64,000 nucleotides of DNA, from assembly GCF_000208925.1 (NCBI RefSeq), contig NW_001914873.1, positions 1-64,000 on the forward strand. The letters are read 5' to 3'. Within the stretch, counting starts at the first letter, position 1; every line of letters starts with the position of its first letter. The notes under the pieces were generated by a model that searched no databases, had not been told where the DNA came from, and worked only from the letters and a program-made list of their open reading frames with translations. Position numbers and translations under genes: made by a program. Positions 39,382 through 48,583 of this stretch are shown here, in pieces. This DNA comes from Entamoeba histolytica HM-1:IMSS (Eukaryota > Evosea > Mastigamoebida > Endamoebidae).

Positions 39382-42378
39382 TTACTTCATTTGTTTGGAA
39401 ACATCAACAACATATTTAACTGAAGCAACACTTGAAGCAGGGATATATTGAGTAGTTTGTTTATTAACTAATAACTTCTTGAAAGCTTGTTCTGCTTCTC
39501 CAACTTTTCCTTCAAGAAGATCATTGAATAAATTAATAAATTGTTTGGCAATATCTGCTGGAATTTTATCAATGCATCCAGCAAAACTAGATGCTTTTTT
39601 AAGTGCAACATTTGCTGGTCTTTCAAAGGTAGTTCCTTTTGATTTGGTTTCAATATTGGATGTAACTTGTTCAAGAACTTTCTTTAATTCATCACAAACC
39701 ATAACGTCAATAACTCCATCACTAGAACTTGTTGTATTATTAGCTTGTGGCATAACTGGCATTGTTGGTTGTGAAACTGGTACAGTAACTTTTGGAATAG
39801 AGGGGATTGCTGGTTGTACCACTGGAGTTGGTATAGTTGGCAAAGTTGGTTGTACCACTGGAGTTGGTATAGTTGGCAAAGTTGGTTGTACCACTGGAGT
39901 TGGTACTGGTGGCATTACTGGTTGTACTACTGGAGCAGGTACTTGTGGTAACAATGGTTGTGAAATTGGTGCATTTACTTTTGGGGCTGAGGGAAGTACT
40001 GGCTGTGGAATAGTAGGCATTACTGGTTGAACAGGAGTTGGCATAACAGGAATTTGAGGTAATACAGGTTGAGTACGAGTTTGATTTGGTAATGTTGGTT
40101 GTGGAATAGTAGGTAATGTTGGAACTCCACTAGATGCAGGAACAGGTGGGAAGAATTTATTATTAGTAACAGATGGTTGTTGTGCAGTAGGTTGTTGAAT
40201 ATGTGGCTGTTGAACTGAACCAACAATCACTTTCTTATAAGGACAAACTGGTTGAGTTCCTTGAGCACCTTGGGCATAATAAATTCTATCAACTAATTCT
40301 TTTGTTTTATTATTTTGTTGAGCACCAAGGCATTCAATTAACTTTTGTGCTGCATTCAATTCTCCCATAGAAGCTAATTGTGTAGCGTGTTCAACTATTT
40401 TAGTTGTAATTGAGTCAGTTAATTGAATATGACCACACATACTTCTTAATATTTCAATTCTTTCAATAACTTCTTCAATTCCATGTGAAGCATCAATCCA
40501 AATATCAATTAATTTATTAACATTACCCGATGCAATATAACAAATTAATGCTGCGTGTTTATTTGTTGGATATAATTTATCTCCAAGTCTAACAATTAAT
40601 ACTGGTTTTAATGCAACATTAGCATGAATACAAATAGCATATAACACAAATTTCCATTCTTCAACCTTACATTCTTCAACAATTTTTTCAAGTTTTTCTT
40701 CCATAACAGCATTAACTATATTTAATGATTTCTTTTTATTCCATTCTTCCTTTTTATATTCTTCAATAACTTTTGAATGCATTTCTTTATTATTTTCTGT
40801 CATAACTAAGGCATCAGCAAATCGTTTAGTTTTAATACAAAATTCTACAGCTTTATCAATTTCACCACTGACAACTAATTCTTCAATAATCTTATCTTCT
40901 ACAGTATCTTCCTTATATTTCTCTTCATGAACTTCTTCAACAACAATTTCCCCTTTAGTATTTTCTTTAATTTCTTCCTCTTCTCCAATATGTTCAAATG
41001 GATCATCATCTTCTTCAATTTCTGCTTTATTAACTTCTTTTTCTTGTGGAACTTTTTCTTTTATTTCATCAACTTTTAATAATCCTTTTTCTTTATAATA
41101 TTCATTAACCTTTTCTTTAACACTTTCACCTTCAAATCCTGTAATCTTCATTACTGCTTTATCATCTTTACAAACAATTCCACTAATAAGTTTCCATGTT
41201 TCTTGTTCATCTCCTTGACAAGTTTCTGATCGTTTTACACATAATTCTTCAATTTCTCCTTTTTCCATTTTCTTAATAGAAACAGTTCCAACCATTTTTT
41301 TTAATAATACTTCTTTCCCTTTAAAAATACCCATTCTACCACCAAATCCAAAAGTACATCCTGAGGTTCTTTCCATCCATTTTGGATGTTTTCCATCTCC
41401 ATAATCACTAATAGTATAAAAGTTAATAAATCCATCAAGTCCACATGTACACATTCTTCCTTCTTGGCTACTCCATTGGACAAATGTATCCCAAACATTT
41501 TCTTGAGATGGAAATTCACAAATAATTTTTCCTGTTTCAAAATTCCAAATGGCTGTTTTATCTTGTCCAGTAGTAGCAAAAATATTGGGATCTGTTTTAC
41601 TAAAATTAATAGACCAAACTGGTGCTTTATGTCCTTCAAAAACTCTAACTGGTGCCATTGTATTTCTAACATCCCAAAGTTGTACTGGTTTTTCTTCTGA
41701 ATCAGAAATGGTGACAATTGTTGTTTTTTCAGTTGGAACCCAACAAGCTCCTTTCCAATTAGCATGTGTCTTATCATTAAAGGTCATAATATTCTTCTTC
41801 TTTTTACAATCAAAAATAACAATTGAACCAGTTGACAATGTTAATGCAATAATATGAGGAACTTTAACATTCCAATTAACACATTTAATATCAGCTTGTG
41901 TTTTTTGTTCTGGTTGAGTAAATTGAATATTTTTTAAATCTGAAATATCATAAATAATAAACTCTCCACATGCACCTCCAGCAACAAGTTGATTTTGACT
42001 TGGATGGAATTGAATATCATAAATAACTTCTTTTGTTTCCATTTCTATAATTTTAGCTTTTTCAACATCTTCTTCTTCTTCTTTCATTTCAAGAATTTTA
42101 CTAACATCGTAAAGAACAATCTTTGATTCATCATTAGAAACAGCAATAATTCCATTTTCATATCCTTCATATGGTCCCCATGTTAATTTATAAAATCTAT
42201 TTTGTGCAGAAACTTTCTTTATTAATTTAGCTTCAGATGAAATTTCATATATTTCTATAAATGATGAACTATCAAAATCTTCATCTATGGTATCAGCTGT
42301 TGTACCAATAGCAAGAAGATTTCCTTTTGGTGACCAACAAATAGTTCCTCTTTTTTCAAGTGTTGCAGTTTTAGACAT
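39382..42378 (-). CDS. SEC31: COPII coat protein SEC31
   Basis: A 998-residue outer-coat subunit that with SEC13 forms the cage of ER-derived COPII vesicles. The N-terminal seven-bladed WD40 propeller spans about residues 1-330 (MSKTATLEKRGTICWSPKGNLLAIGTT, GHKAPVWSINFSKTDPNIFATTGQDKTAIWNF). An acidic linker follows (about 440-510), then the helical ACE1-type domain (about 510-730). A proline-rich region (about 735-885) is built from repeats such as PTPVVQPTLPTIP and would bind SEC23. The C-terminal helical domain is about 900-998. Single exon. It is head-to-head with the beta-helix gene, 267 bp apart. Confidence 0.94.
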   Translation of the reverse strand: MSKTATLEKRGTICWSPKGNLLAIGTTADTIDEDFDSSSFIEIYEISSEAKLIKKVSAQNRFYKLTWGPYEGYENGIIAVSNDESKIVLYDVSKILEMKEEEEDVEKAKIIEMETKEVIYDIQFHPSQNQLVAGGACGEFIIYDISDLKNIQFTQPEQKTQADIKCVNWNVKVPHIIALTLSTGSIVIFDCKKKKNIMTFNDKTHANWKGACWVPTEKTTIVTISDSEEKPVQLWDVRNTMAPVRVFEGHKAPVWSINFSKTDPNIFATTGQDKTAIWNFETGKIICEFPSQENVWDTFVQWSSQEGRMCTCGLDGFINFYTISDYGDGKHPKWMERTSGCTFGFGGRMGIFKGKEVLLKKMVGTVSIKKMEKGEIEELCVKRSETCQGDEQETWKLISGIVCKDDKAVMKITGFEGESVKEKVNEYYKEKGLLKVDEIKEKVPQEKEVNKAEIEEDDDPFEHIGEEEEIKENTKGEIVVEEVHEEKYKEDTVEDKIIEELVVSGEIDKAVEFCIKTKRFADALVMTENNKEMHSKVIEEYKKEEWNKKKSLNIVNAVMEEKLEKIVEECKVEEWKFVLYAICIHANVALKPVLIVRLGDKLYPTNKHAALICYIASGNVNKLIDIWIDASHGIEEVIERIEILRSMCGHIQLTDSITTKIVEHATQLASMGELNAAQKLIECLGAQQNNKTKELVDRIYYAQGAQGTQPVCPYKKVIVGSVQQPHIQQPTAQQPSVTNNKFFPPVPASSGVPTLPTIPQPTLPNQTRTQPVLPQIPVMPTPVQPVMPTIPQPVLPSAPKVNAPISQPLLPQVPAPVVQPVMPPVPTPVVQPTLPTIPTPVVQPTLPTIPTPVVQPAIPSIPKVTVPVSQPTMPVMPQANNTTSSSDGVIDVMVCDELKKVLEQVTSNIETKSKGTTFERPANVALKKASSFAGCIDKIPADIAKQFINLFNDLLEGKVGEAEQAFKKLLVNKQTTQYIPASSVASVKYVVDVSKQMK
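39812..39919 (-). repeat. 36-bp tandem repeat inside SEC31 proline-rich region
   Basis: Two identical 36-bp units (39812-39847 and 39848-39883) and a third, diverged unit (39884-39919). Each encodes a 12-residue QPTLPTIPTPVV-type repeat. Confidence 0.88.
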
Positions 42379-42645
42379 GTTTCTAAATGTTTTTTAAGTT
42401 CTTCTTAGTTCTCGCCTTTTGTGGTGATGTTTTTTTTTCATTCACTTTTTAATTTTTCTATTTTTTACGTTTTTGTGTTGTTCTATTTATATATACTTTT
42501 ATTTGTTTTTTTGGCTTTCTATTGATAAGGAACAATTAACTTTCATTATCTTCCATTCAAATGAAAAAATATACTTGCTTGATATTTTATATTCCGTTAA
42601 GACCAAAAAATATCTCCCATCTAAAAATCGTCTTGTTGAAACAAA
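42379..42645. promoter_or_regulatory. Bidirectional promoter region of SEC31 and the beta-helix gene
   Basis: Both genes start within 267 bp and run apart. The plus strand is T-rich near SEC31. No single consensus TATA-like box is clear. Confidence 0.35.
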
Positions 42646-43992
42646 ATGGGACAAGTTCCAAGTAAGAAAGGAATGAATAAAATATATGTTGGACCAAAAA
42701 GAAAACGACAACATATTGCCGAAGCAGTAAGAGGAGCACAACCAAATTCATATATATTTGTAGAGAGTGGGAAATATGAAGAAACTGAGCCTATAGTTAT
42801 AGATAAGTCAGTGATTATTATTGGATTAGTTGAAGAAGGTGGATCCAATGTAGTAGTTAAAACTGATTCGTCTGCGTGTTTATTGATGTCAACAGCGGAA
42901 AAAGTGTTTATACAAAATATTGATTTTACAACGTCGGCTAGTATGAAACCAGTAATTGATGTACAACAAGGTGAGATTATATTAGAACAATGTGGGATTT
43001 GTAATGGAGAAGAAGGAATAATTATGTCACCACATAGTTCATCATTGACTATGATAAAATGTAATGTTACACAATGTAGTAAAGTTGGAGTTGCATGTGA
43101 TGGAGAAGAAACAAGTATATTAATAGATAAAAGTACATTTAGAGATTGTGGAACAGGAATTTCAATTTCACAAGGATCAAATCCATTAATAAGTGAAAGT
43201 CTTATTTCACAATGTGGAACAGGAATATATGTTACTGAAAATGGCAGAGGATGTATTATAGATTGTACTATATCATTAAATAAGAAGCCAGGGATATTAA
43301 CACATAGTGGAGGGAATCCAGTAATAATAAATACTAAAGTTATAGATGGAACATCCAATGGATTATTTGTTAAAAATAAAGGAAAAGGAGTAATGATAGA
43401 TTGCGAAATTTCCAAAAATTATCTTCCAGGAATTGCATCATGTGAAGAAGGAAATCCATGTATTGTTCATAGTAATATTAAAGAAGGAAAAAATGCAGGA
43501 GTATTTGTATATGAAAATGGAAAAGGATTATTTGCATCATGTACAATGAAAGAAAATACAATGCCAGGAATTGAAGTAAGAGGAAGTGGAAATCCAATTG
43601 TTGTTGATTCGGATATTTCAAGAGGACAATCGAATGGAATATATTTACATAATAAAGCAGATGGAATATTTGTAAGAACATCAGTTACAGAAAATGCATT
43701 ACCAGGGATGGCAATTAGAACAGGAGCAAATCCACTTGTGTATGATTGTAATCTTGTTGCAGGAAAAGATTATGCATTATTTGTAAGTGATAAAGGACAA
43801 GGACTTATTGTTAATTCTACTATTGAAGGATGTTCAGCACAACCAGTAGGAACACAAGAAGGGAATTGTACGATTCATGGAGGAAAAATTATTGATGGAA
43901 AAAAGAATAATGTTCAAGAATGGTTAGAAAAAATACCTGAAGGACTTGGATTGTTAGCAGAAGATATTCCAGATTTTAGTCTTGTTCAATAA
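42646..43992 (+). CDS. Right-handed parallel beta-helix protein with N-terminal myristoylation motif
   Basis: A 448-residue protein made almost entirely of beta-helix coils of about 22-24 residues. Recurrent elements are GTGISISQGSNPLISES, GIYVTENGRGCIIDC, GILTHSGGNPVIINT, GLFVKNKGKGVMIDC, and so on through residue 400. Such NosD/CASH-type repeats occur in carbohydrate-binding proteins and in F-box protein 11. No F-box or signal peptide is visible. The N-terminus MGQVPSKKG fits the N-myristoylation pattern (Gly2, Ser6, then basic residues), so membrane attachment on the cytosolic side is predicted. The initial segment (YVGPKRKRQHIAEAVRGAQPNSYIFVESGKYEE) is the usual cap of this fold. Function unknown; a scaffold or adaptor is more likely than an enzyme. 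Confidence 0.85.
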   Translation: MGQVPSKKGMNKIYVGPKRKRQHIAEAVRGAQPNSYIFVESGKYEETEPIVIDKSVIIIGLVEEGGSNVVVKTDSSACLLMSTAEKVFIQNIDFTTSASMKPVIDVQQGEIILEQCGICNGEEGIIMSPHSSSLTMIKCNVTQCSKVGVACDGEETSILIDKSTFRDCGTGISISQGSNPLISESLISQCGTGIYVTENGRGCIIDCTISLNKKPGILTHSGGNPVIINTKVIDGTSNGLFVKNKGKGVMIDCEISKNYLPGIASCEEGNPCIVHSNIKEGKNAGVFVYENGKGLFASCTMKENTMPGIEVRGSGNPIVVDSDISRGQSNGIYLHNKADGIFVRTSVTENALPGMAIRTGANPLVYDCNLVAGKDYALFVSDKGQGLIVNSTIEGCSAQPVGTQEGNCTIHGGKIIDGKKNNVQEWLEKIPEGLGLLAEDIPDFSLVQ

Positions 43993-44203
43993 ACAATAAA
44001 TTGTGATAATTTGGTTTTTTTAAGAAGAAAAATAAGGGATAATAACAAAAAAATAAGAAAGGAATAAATCTTGAAGATAAACAAAAAGACGAAGTGAAAA
44101 ACAATAAAAAAGAAAACTAAAGGAAAGAGATGAAGGAGAAAAACAGAAAAGATAAAAAAGAAAAAAAAGACCAAAAATAGAAGAAGGTAAAGAAGATTTT
44201 GAG
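43993..44203. other. Intergenic region
   Basis: A-rich 210-bp spacer forming the 5' flank of the cortexillin-like gene. No gene seen. Confidence 0.4.
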
Positions 44204-45982
44204 ATGGAACTGAAGAAGCACAAGAAAATGGAAGGAACAGACAACGTACTTAATACACCAAGAGATATTACAGAAGAAGAAAAGGAGAAAAGAGAACAAA
44301 AGAATAAAAGATGGATTATTGTCCAACAACAAGCATTTACTCATTGGGTGAATGAAACAGTCCAACAACGAGGAATGACAGTCAACGATATAAGTGTTGA
44401 CTTTAAAACGGGGATTGTATTAATTAATTTTTTTGAATTAATTTCTAAGAAAATCTTAAGAGAAAGATATAATCATGCACCAAAGAATAGAATTCAATGT
44501 ATTAATAATTTACATTGTGCATTAACATTTATGGAAAGAGATATGTTAGTTAAAAATCCAGGATGTTCAGCAGAAGATATTATTGATGCGGAGAAATATG
44601 GGAATAAATTAATATTAGGATTATTATATACATTATATAGAATTTATCGTATGAATCCAGTTGATTTAGTTGGAAGCGAGAATGGGAAACCATTACGAGA
44701 AGAAGATGCACTTTTAGCATGGGTTAGACAAACTACAGAAGGATATGCAGGAGTTAATATTAGTAATTTTAGACATTCATTTAATGATGGGAAAGCTATA
44801 TTAGCGTTATGTCATGCATATACACGATTAACAGGAGAGAATGGATTTGATTATGAAGAAATAGCAAATAAAACAGCAGAAGAAGTTTTAGAATATGGGT
44901 TTGATTTTGCACAAAAAAAGATGGGAATAGATAGATTACTTGAAGTAGAAGAAGTGAAAGAAGGAGATATTGATGAAAGAGCACTTGCGATTTATGCGTC
45001 ATTATTCCATCATGCATTTAAAACATTTAAAGAACTTCAAGCTATGAAAAATGAATTAGGGAATGCATCAGGAGAATTACAAATGCAAATGAAAAGTAAA
45101 AATGATTTAATTAAGATGAATTTAGATATGAAGAAAGAGATTGAAGAAATGATTGAAAAGAAAGGATTAATGCAACAAGAATTAGATTCGTTGAATCAAC
45201 AAATTGAAGAAGTTAAAGGAATGAATGAGAATAAAGAAAAAGAAATAGAAGAGATTGAAAGAAAAGAAAAAGAATATAAAGCAGCGATAGAAGAATATAG
45301 TCATAAAATAGAAGAATTAAATAAGAAAAATGAAGAATTAAATTGCAAAATAGAAAATTTAGAAAATGAACATCAAAAAGATGATGCTAAGAAAAGTATA
45401 TTACAAGAAGAATTAAAAAAATTAAAAGAAGAATTAGAGAAATTAAATAAAGAAATTCAAGTAGAACAAGAATTAAAGAATGGAGCAGATATTACAAGTA
45501 AATTTGAAGAACAATCTAAAGCAAATAAGAAATTAGAAGAAGAAGTAATGGAATTAGAAGAAGAAATGGAAGAATTAGATGGAGTATCGAAAAATTTAAG
45601 AAAGAATTTAGAGGATATAGAAAAAGAAAAGAATGGATATGGGGATAGTATAAATGATATTTGTAAAGAAGCCGAAAATTATAGTGGAGCACTTGGTATA
45701 TTAAAGAAACAATTAGAACTTCATGCTGAAGATTTACAAAGATGGTCAGGAATGTTAGAAGGAAAAAGTGATGTAGGAGATGTTGAATCTATTGTTATGA
45801 AATTAAAAGCGGATAATGAAGAAAAAAGTGCACAAGAAAGAGTAGCTATTTATCTTGCTATGTTACAAACAGAAAATGAAGAAATGGAGAAATTATATAA
45901 AACGAAAATAGATGAAATGAATGGAGTAGGAGAAGCAAAAAAGAAGAAACCAGTTGCTAAAAAACCAGCAGTTAAGAAATAA
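44204..45982 (+). CDS. Cortexillin-like actin-bundling protein (tandem CH domains plus coiled coil)
   Basis: A 592-residue cytoskeletal protein. An N-terminal actin-binding domain has two calponin-homology domains: CH1 from about residue 35 (RWIIVQQQAFTHWVNETVQQRG...DFKTGIVLINFFELISKK) and CH2 from about 165 (EEDALLAWVRQTTEGYAGVNISNFRHSFNDGKAILALCHAY). A long coiled coil occupies about 285-560 and drives dimerisation. The tail is Lys/Pro/Ala-rich (KKKKPVAKKPAVKK) and could bind acidic lipids, as the cortexillin C-terminus does in Dictyostelium. No spectrin repeats or EF hands, so alpha-actinin is less likely. The start chosen is the first ATG (44204); Met9 is an alternative. Confidence 0.85.
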   Translation: MELKKHKKMEGTDNVLNTPRDITEEEKEKREQKNKRWIIVQQQAFTHWVNETVQQRGMTVNDISVDFKTGIVLINFFELISKKILRERYNHAPKNRIQCINNLHCALTFMERDMLVKNPGCSAEDIIDAEKYGNKLILGLLYTLYRIYRMNPVDLVGSENGKPLREEDALLAWVRQTTEGYAGVNISNFRHSFNDGKAILALCHAYTRLTGENGFDYEEIANKTAEEVLEYGFDFAQKKMGIDRLLEVEEVKEGDIDERALAIYASLFHHAFKTFKELQAMKNELGNASGELQMQMKSKNDLIKMNLDMKKEIEEMIEKKGLMQQELDSLNQQIEEVKGMNENKEKEIEEIERKEKEYKAAIEEYSHKIEELNKKNEELNCKIENLENEHQKDDAKKSILQEELKKLKEELEKLNKEIQVEQELKNGADITSKFEEQSKANKKLEEEVMELEEEMEELDGVSKNLRKNLEDIEKEKNGYGDSINDICKEAENYSGALGILKKQLELHAEDLQRWSGMLEGKSDVGDVESIVMKLKADNEEKSAQERVAIYLAMLQTENEEMEKLYKTKIDEMNGVGEAKKKKPVAKKPAVKK

Positions 45983-46545
45983 TAATCTTAACTCAACACA
46001 TTAACAATAAAACAGTTTTTGGTTATAAACATTTTTTATTTTAACACTAACATAAGTAAGTTCATTACTATTTTTTCTAATGAAGAGAAATAGAAAATCA
46101 TTTAACATAAATTAATTCAACTACACATTATTTTTAACGTTATTTAATCATATAAAATCCATTAATCAGATAAATCATATATTGTATAATCATTAAATAA
46201 AGTATAAGATATTGTTGTCATTACAAATAAGTAATTGGATTATTAATAACAATAAAAAAACGACACAAACTAAAGAAAATATCTAAAACACAAAAAATCG
46301 AATAACTGAAGACAATAACTATTATTACAAAGTCATCAAAGAATTTAAAGAAAAAAGAATCAAGAAGGACAAAGGAAGAAAGAGAATTTGAAATAAAAAA
46401 TAAAAAGAAGAAGAGGGAGTTTAAAGCCAGAAATTTAAATAAGTAGAAAATAAGAAAGAAGAAAAGGATATATAAAACAGAAAATAATAAACAGATTTAG
46501 GAAAAAAACTGAAAAAGAAGTAGAAGTTGAAAACTTTAAAAAGGG
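45983..46545. other. Intergenic region
   Basis: About 560 bp, turning very A/G-rich from 46320 on. No gene seen; it contains the ARPC5 promoter. Confidence 0.45.
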
Positions 46546-46556
46546 AACTTAAAAAG
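46546..46556 (+). promoter_or_regulatory. TATA-like element of the ARPC5 gene
   Basis: AACTTAAAAAG, 16-26 bp before the ATG at 46572. The same core appears before several other genes of this window. Confidence 0.4.
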
Positions 46557-46571
46557 TGGAAGTAAAGAGAA

Positions 46572-46982
46572 ATGGGAGAAGAAGCACCAGCAGTAGATTA
46601 TAGTGCAGTAGTTGAAAAACATTTAGGAATTTGCGACCAAGTCATAAAAGGAGGAATGAGTATTGAAGAAGGACTTAAAGAAATGTTAGATGTTATTCCA
46701 TTAGGATGTAAAGACACGGGAATATTAGAAAAAAATGCAGAAGCAATCTTAAGTGTATTAGCATCAGTTAAAGAAGTGAAAGAAAGTTATATTTCAACAC
46801 TTTCAGTAGAAGAACAAAGTTGGTTAATGATGTATGTTTATAAAGGACTTGGAGCATCAGAAAATAAAGAAGCCACAATTGTTCCACCAGCACAAATTAT
46901 GTTCAAATGGTTTAATGCAATCTATAAAGTTGGAGGAGATGGATGTGTTATGAGGGCTGTTTCAAGAAGAAAGGCACTTTAA
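46572..46982 (+). CDS. ARPC5: Arp2/3 complex subunit 5 (ARPC5, p16-Arc)
   Basis: A 136-residue helical subunit of the Arp2/3 complex, which nucleates branched actin at the leading edge and phagocytic cups. The C-terminal half is typical: LMMYVYKGLGASENKEATIVPPAQIMFKWFNAIYKVGGDGCVMRAVSRRKAL, matching the ...LMKYIYKGFE...LLxWHEKAxxxGGVGSIVRVLTxRKTV pattern of animal p16-Arc. The N-terminal helices are diverged. Intact single exon. Confidence 0.92.
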   Translation: MGEEAPAVDYSAVVEKHLGICDQVIKGGMSIEEGLKEMLDVIPLGCKDTGILEKNAEAILSVLASVKEVKESYISTLSVEEQSWLMMYVYKGLGASENKEATIVPPAQIMFKWFNAIYKVGGDGCVMRAVSRRKAL

Positions 46983-47240
46983 ATTCATTCAGTTTTTTGT
47001 TTGATATTTCGATAAATTTATTTTTTGTTATATTGAAAGTAAAAATGTTATTATCAAATGAGTTTGTTGAATAATTTTTAGTAACAATTTTATAGGAGTA
47101 GAGATGTTTATTGTTTCAAAAAGGAAGTAATTTGTTTTGTTTTTTGGGAAATATTTTAAAAGAGTATTTTAAGTCTTTTCGTTCATTCCAATTTTAGAAT
47201 GTGTTAAATAATGATCTAATAATTCATCTCACTTCATTAA
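46983..47240. other. Intergenic region
   Basis: AT-rich 260-bp spacer. No gene seen. Confidence 0.4.
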
Positions 47241-48392
47241 ATGTCACAAACCAAGAAAGAAGAATTTACTAACTTTTCTCTTTCAAAACACAAAGATGTT
47301 GATAAGTTGAGTGAACAAATCAAAAGTTTTTTATTAGACCATGATTTAAGTTTAGAAGTTAAACTTAAACCAAAGAGGCTTCCATCTGATGATTATCAAA
47401 TAATAAATGTTCACAATGGATTTATTAATAAACAAAATACATTTTCTATTGTTTCTAAAGAACAAGATGAAACAGTAAAATTAGAAGTTGAAATTACAAA
47501 TTTCAGAAAAGAAAAAGTTGAATTTGAAATAATTCAAAATGGGTTGTTTGAGCATAAAGTATTTTTCACTCCAAAAGTGATTGGAGAGCATTTGATTATT
47601 GTTTCTGTTGATGGTTATTCTCTTCCTCCTATTTCATTAATTATAGAGGATGTTATTGATATTTCCCAATGTTGGATAGATGGAAAAATCAAAGAAGGTG
47701 GATTACTTCAAGCAGAAAAAGCTATAGGTCAACTTCATATGATTGGGGAATCTGGATCTCCTTTTGAAGGGGAATGTACAACTACAATAAGTTGTTTTAC
47801 ACCAAACAATAAAGAAATAAAAGGTCAAGTTAAAAAAGGAGAGCATGGAATTTATACATTAGAATGTGAAATTAATAAAAGAGGAACTTATACATTTGAT
47901 ATTTGGATTAATAATAAAAGAATTAAAGCATTATTATTCAACACTCATTTCATACTTCCTATTTGTCCATCTAAATGTCTTATCTCAGGTAAAGGAATGG
48001 AAGAAATAAAAACTATCAAAATGACAAAGATAGTAGAATTTACAATTCAAACAAAAGATAAAAATGGAGATTGTTTGTTAGAAGGAGGAAATGAATTTAA
48101 TATTCACATAACAGATCCTAAAAATCAAGTGATACCTTGTGAATGCATTGATAATAAGGATGGTACTTATGTTTGTAAATACACTCCATCATGTTCTGGA
48201 AAATATCAAATTGAAGTTCAATATCAAACAAAACCTTTAGCCAAATCACCTTATCTTATTATAATTGAAGATGAGTATGAAGAAGAAAGTGCTCAATGTT
48301 GTTTGAAAGTTCATCTTATTATTGCTCTTGTTATATGTATTCTTGCAATGATTTATAAAGTAAATCATCCAAAAATGATGTGTCTAGAATAG
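47241..48392 (+). CDS. Filamin-repeat protein with C-terminal membrane anchor
   Basis: A 383-residue protein. Three Ig-like regions can be seen. The first (about 60-135) is diverged but ends GEHLIIVSVDGYSLPPISLIIED like a filamin repeat. The second (about 145-240) has GQVKKGEHGIYTLECEINKRGTYTFDIWINNK. The third (about 250-345) has NEFNIHITDPKNQVIPCECIDNKDGTYVCKYTPSCSGKYQIEVQYQTKPLAKSPYLIIIED, the classic filamin ending. After an acidic stretch comes one hydrophobic helix (VHLIIALVICILAMIYKV) and a short tail. With no signal peptide, it would be a tail-anchored protein with cytosolic filamin repeats. No actin-binding domain is present. Confidence 0.85.
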   Translation: MSQTKKEEFTNFSLSKHKDVDKLSEQIKSFLLDHDLSLEVKLKPKRLPSDDYQIINVHNGFINKQNTFSIVSKEQDETVKLEVEITNFRKEKVEFEIIQNGLFEHKVFFTPKVIGEHLIIVSVDGYSLPPISLIIEDVIDISQCWIDGKIKEGGLLQAEKAIGQLHMIGESGSPFEGECTTTISCFTPNNKEIKGQVKKGEHGIYTLECEINKRGTYTFDIWINNKRIKALLFNTHFILPICPSKCLISGKGMEEIKTIKMTKIVEFTIQTKDKNGDCLLEGGNEFNIHITDPKNQVIPCECIDNKDGTYVCKYTPSCSGKYQIEVQYQTKPLAKSPYLIIIEDEYEEESAQCCLKVHLIIALVICILAMIYKVNHPKMMCLE

Positions 48393-48558
48393 AATACTAT
48401 TAATTTTTAATTCACTAAATTTTTTGTTATTTTAACTCTAAAAAAAAAAACAAAATTTTTAATAAACATTTTTTTTTGTTTTAACGTAAATAAAATATTT
48501 CTAAAAAGTAATAGTAAAATTTTAATAAAATAATAGAAAATTAAAAATAAAAAAAAAT

Positions 48559-48568
48559 CTTAAAAAGA
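48559..48568 (+). promoter_or_regulatory. TATA-like element of the MBOAT gene
   Basis: TCTTAAAAAG, 16-25 bp before the ATG at 48584, similar to the elements before MAT1 and ARPC5. Confidence 0.4.
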
Positions 48569-48583
48569 AGAATATAATTAAAT

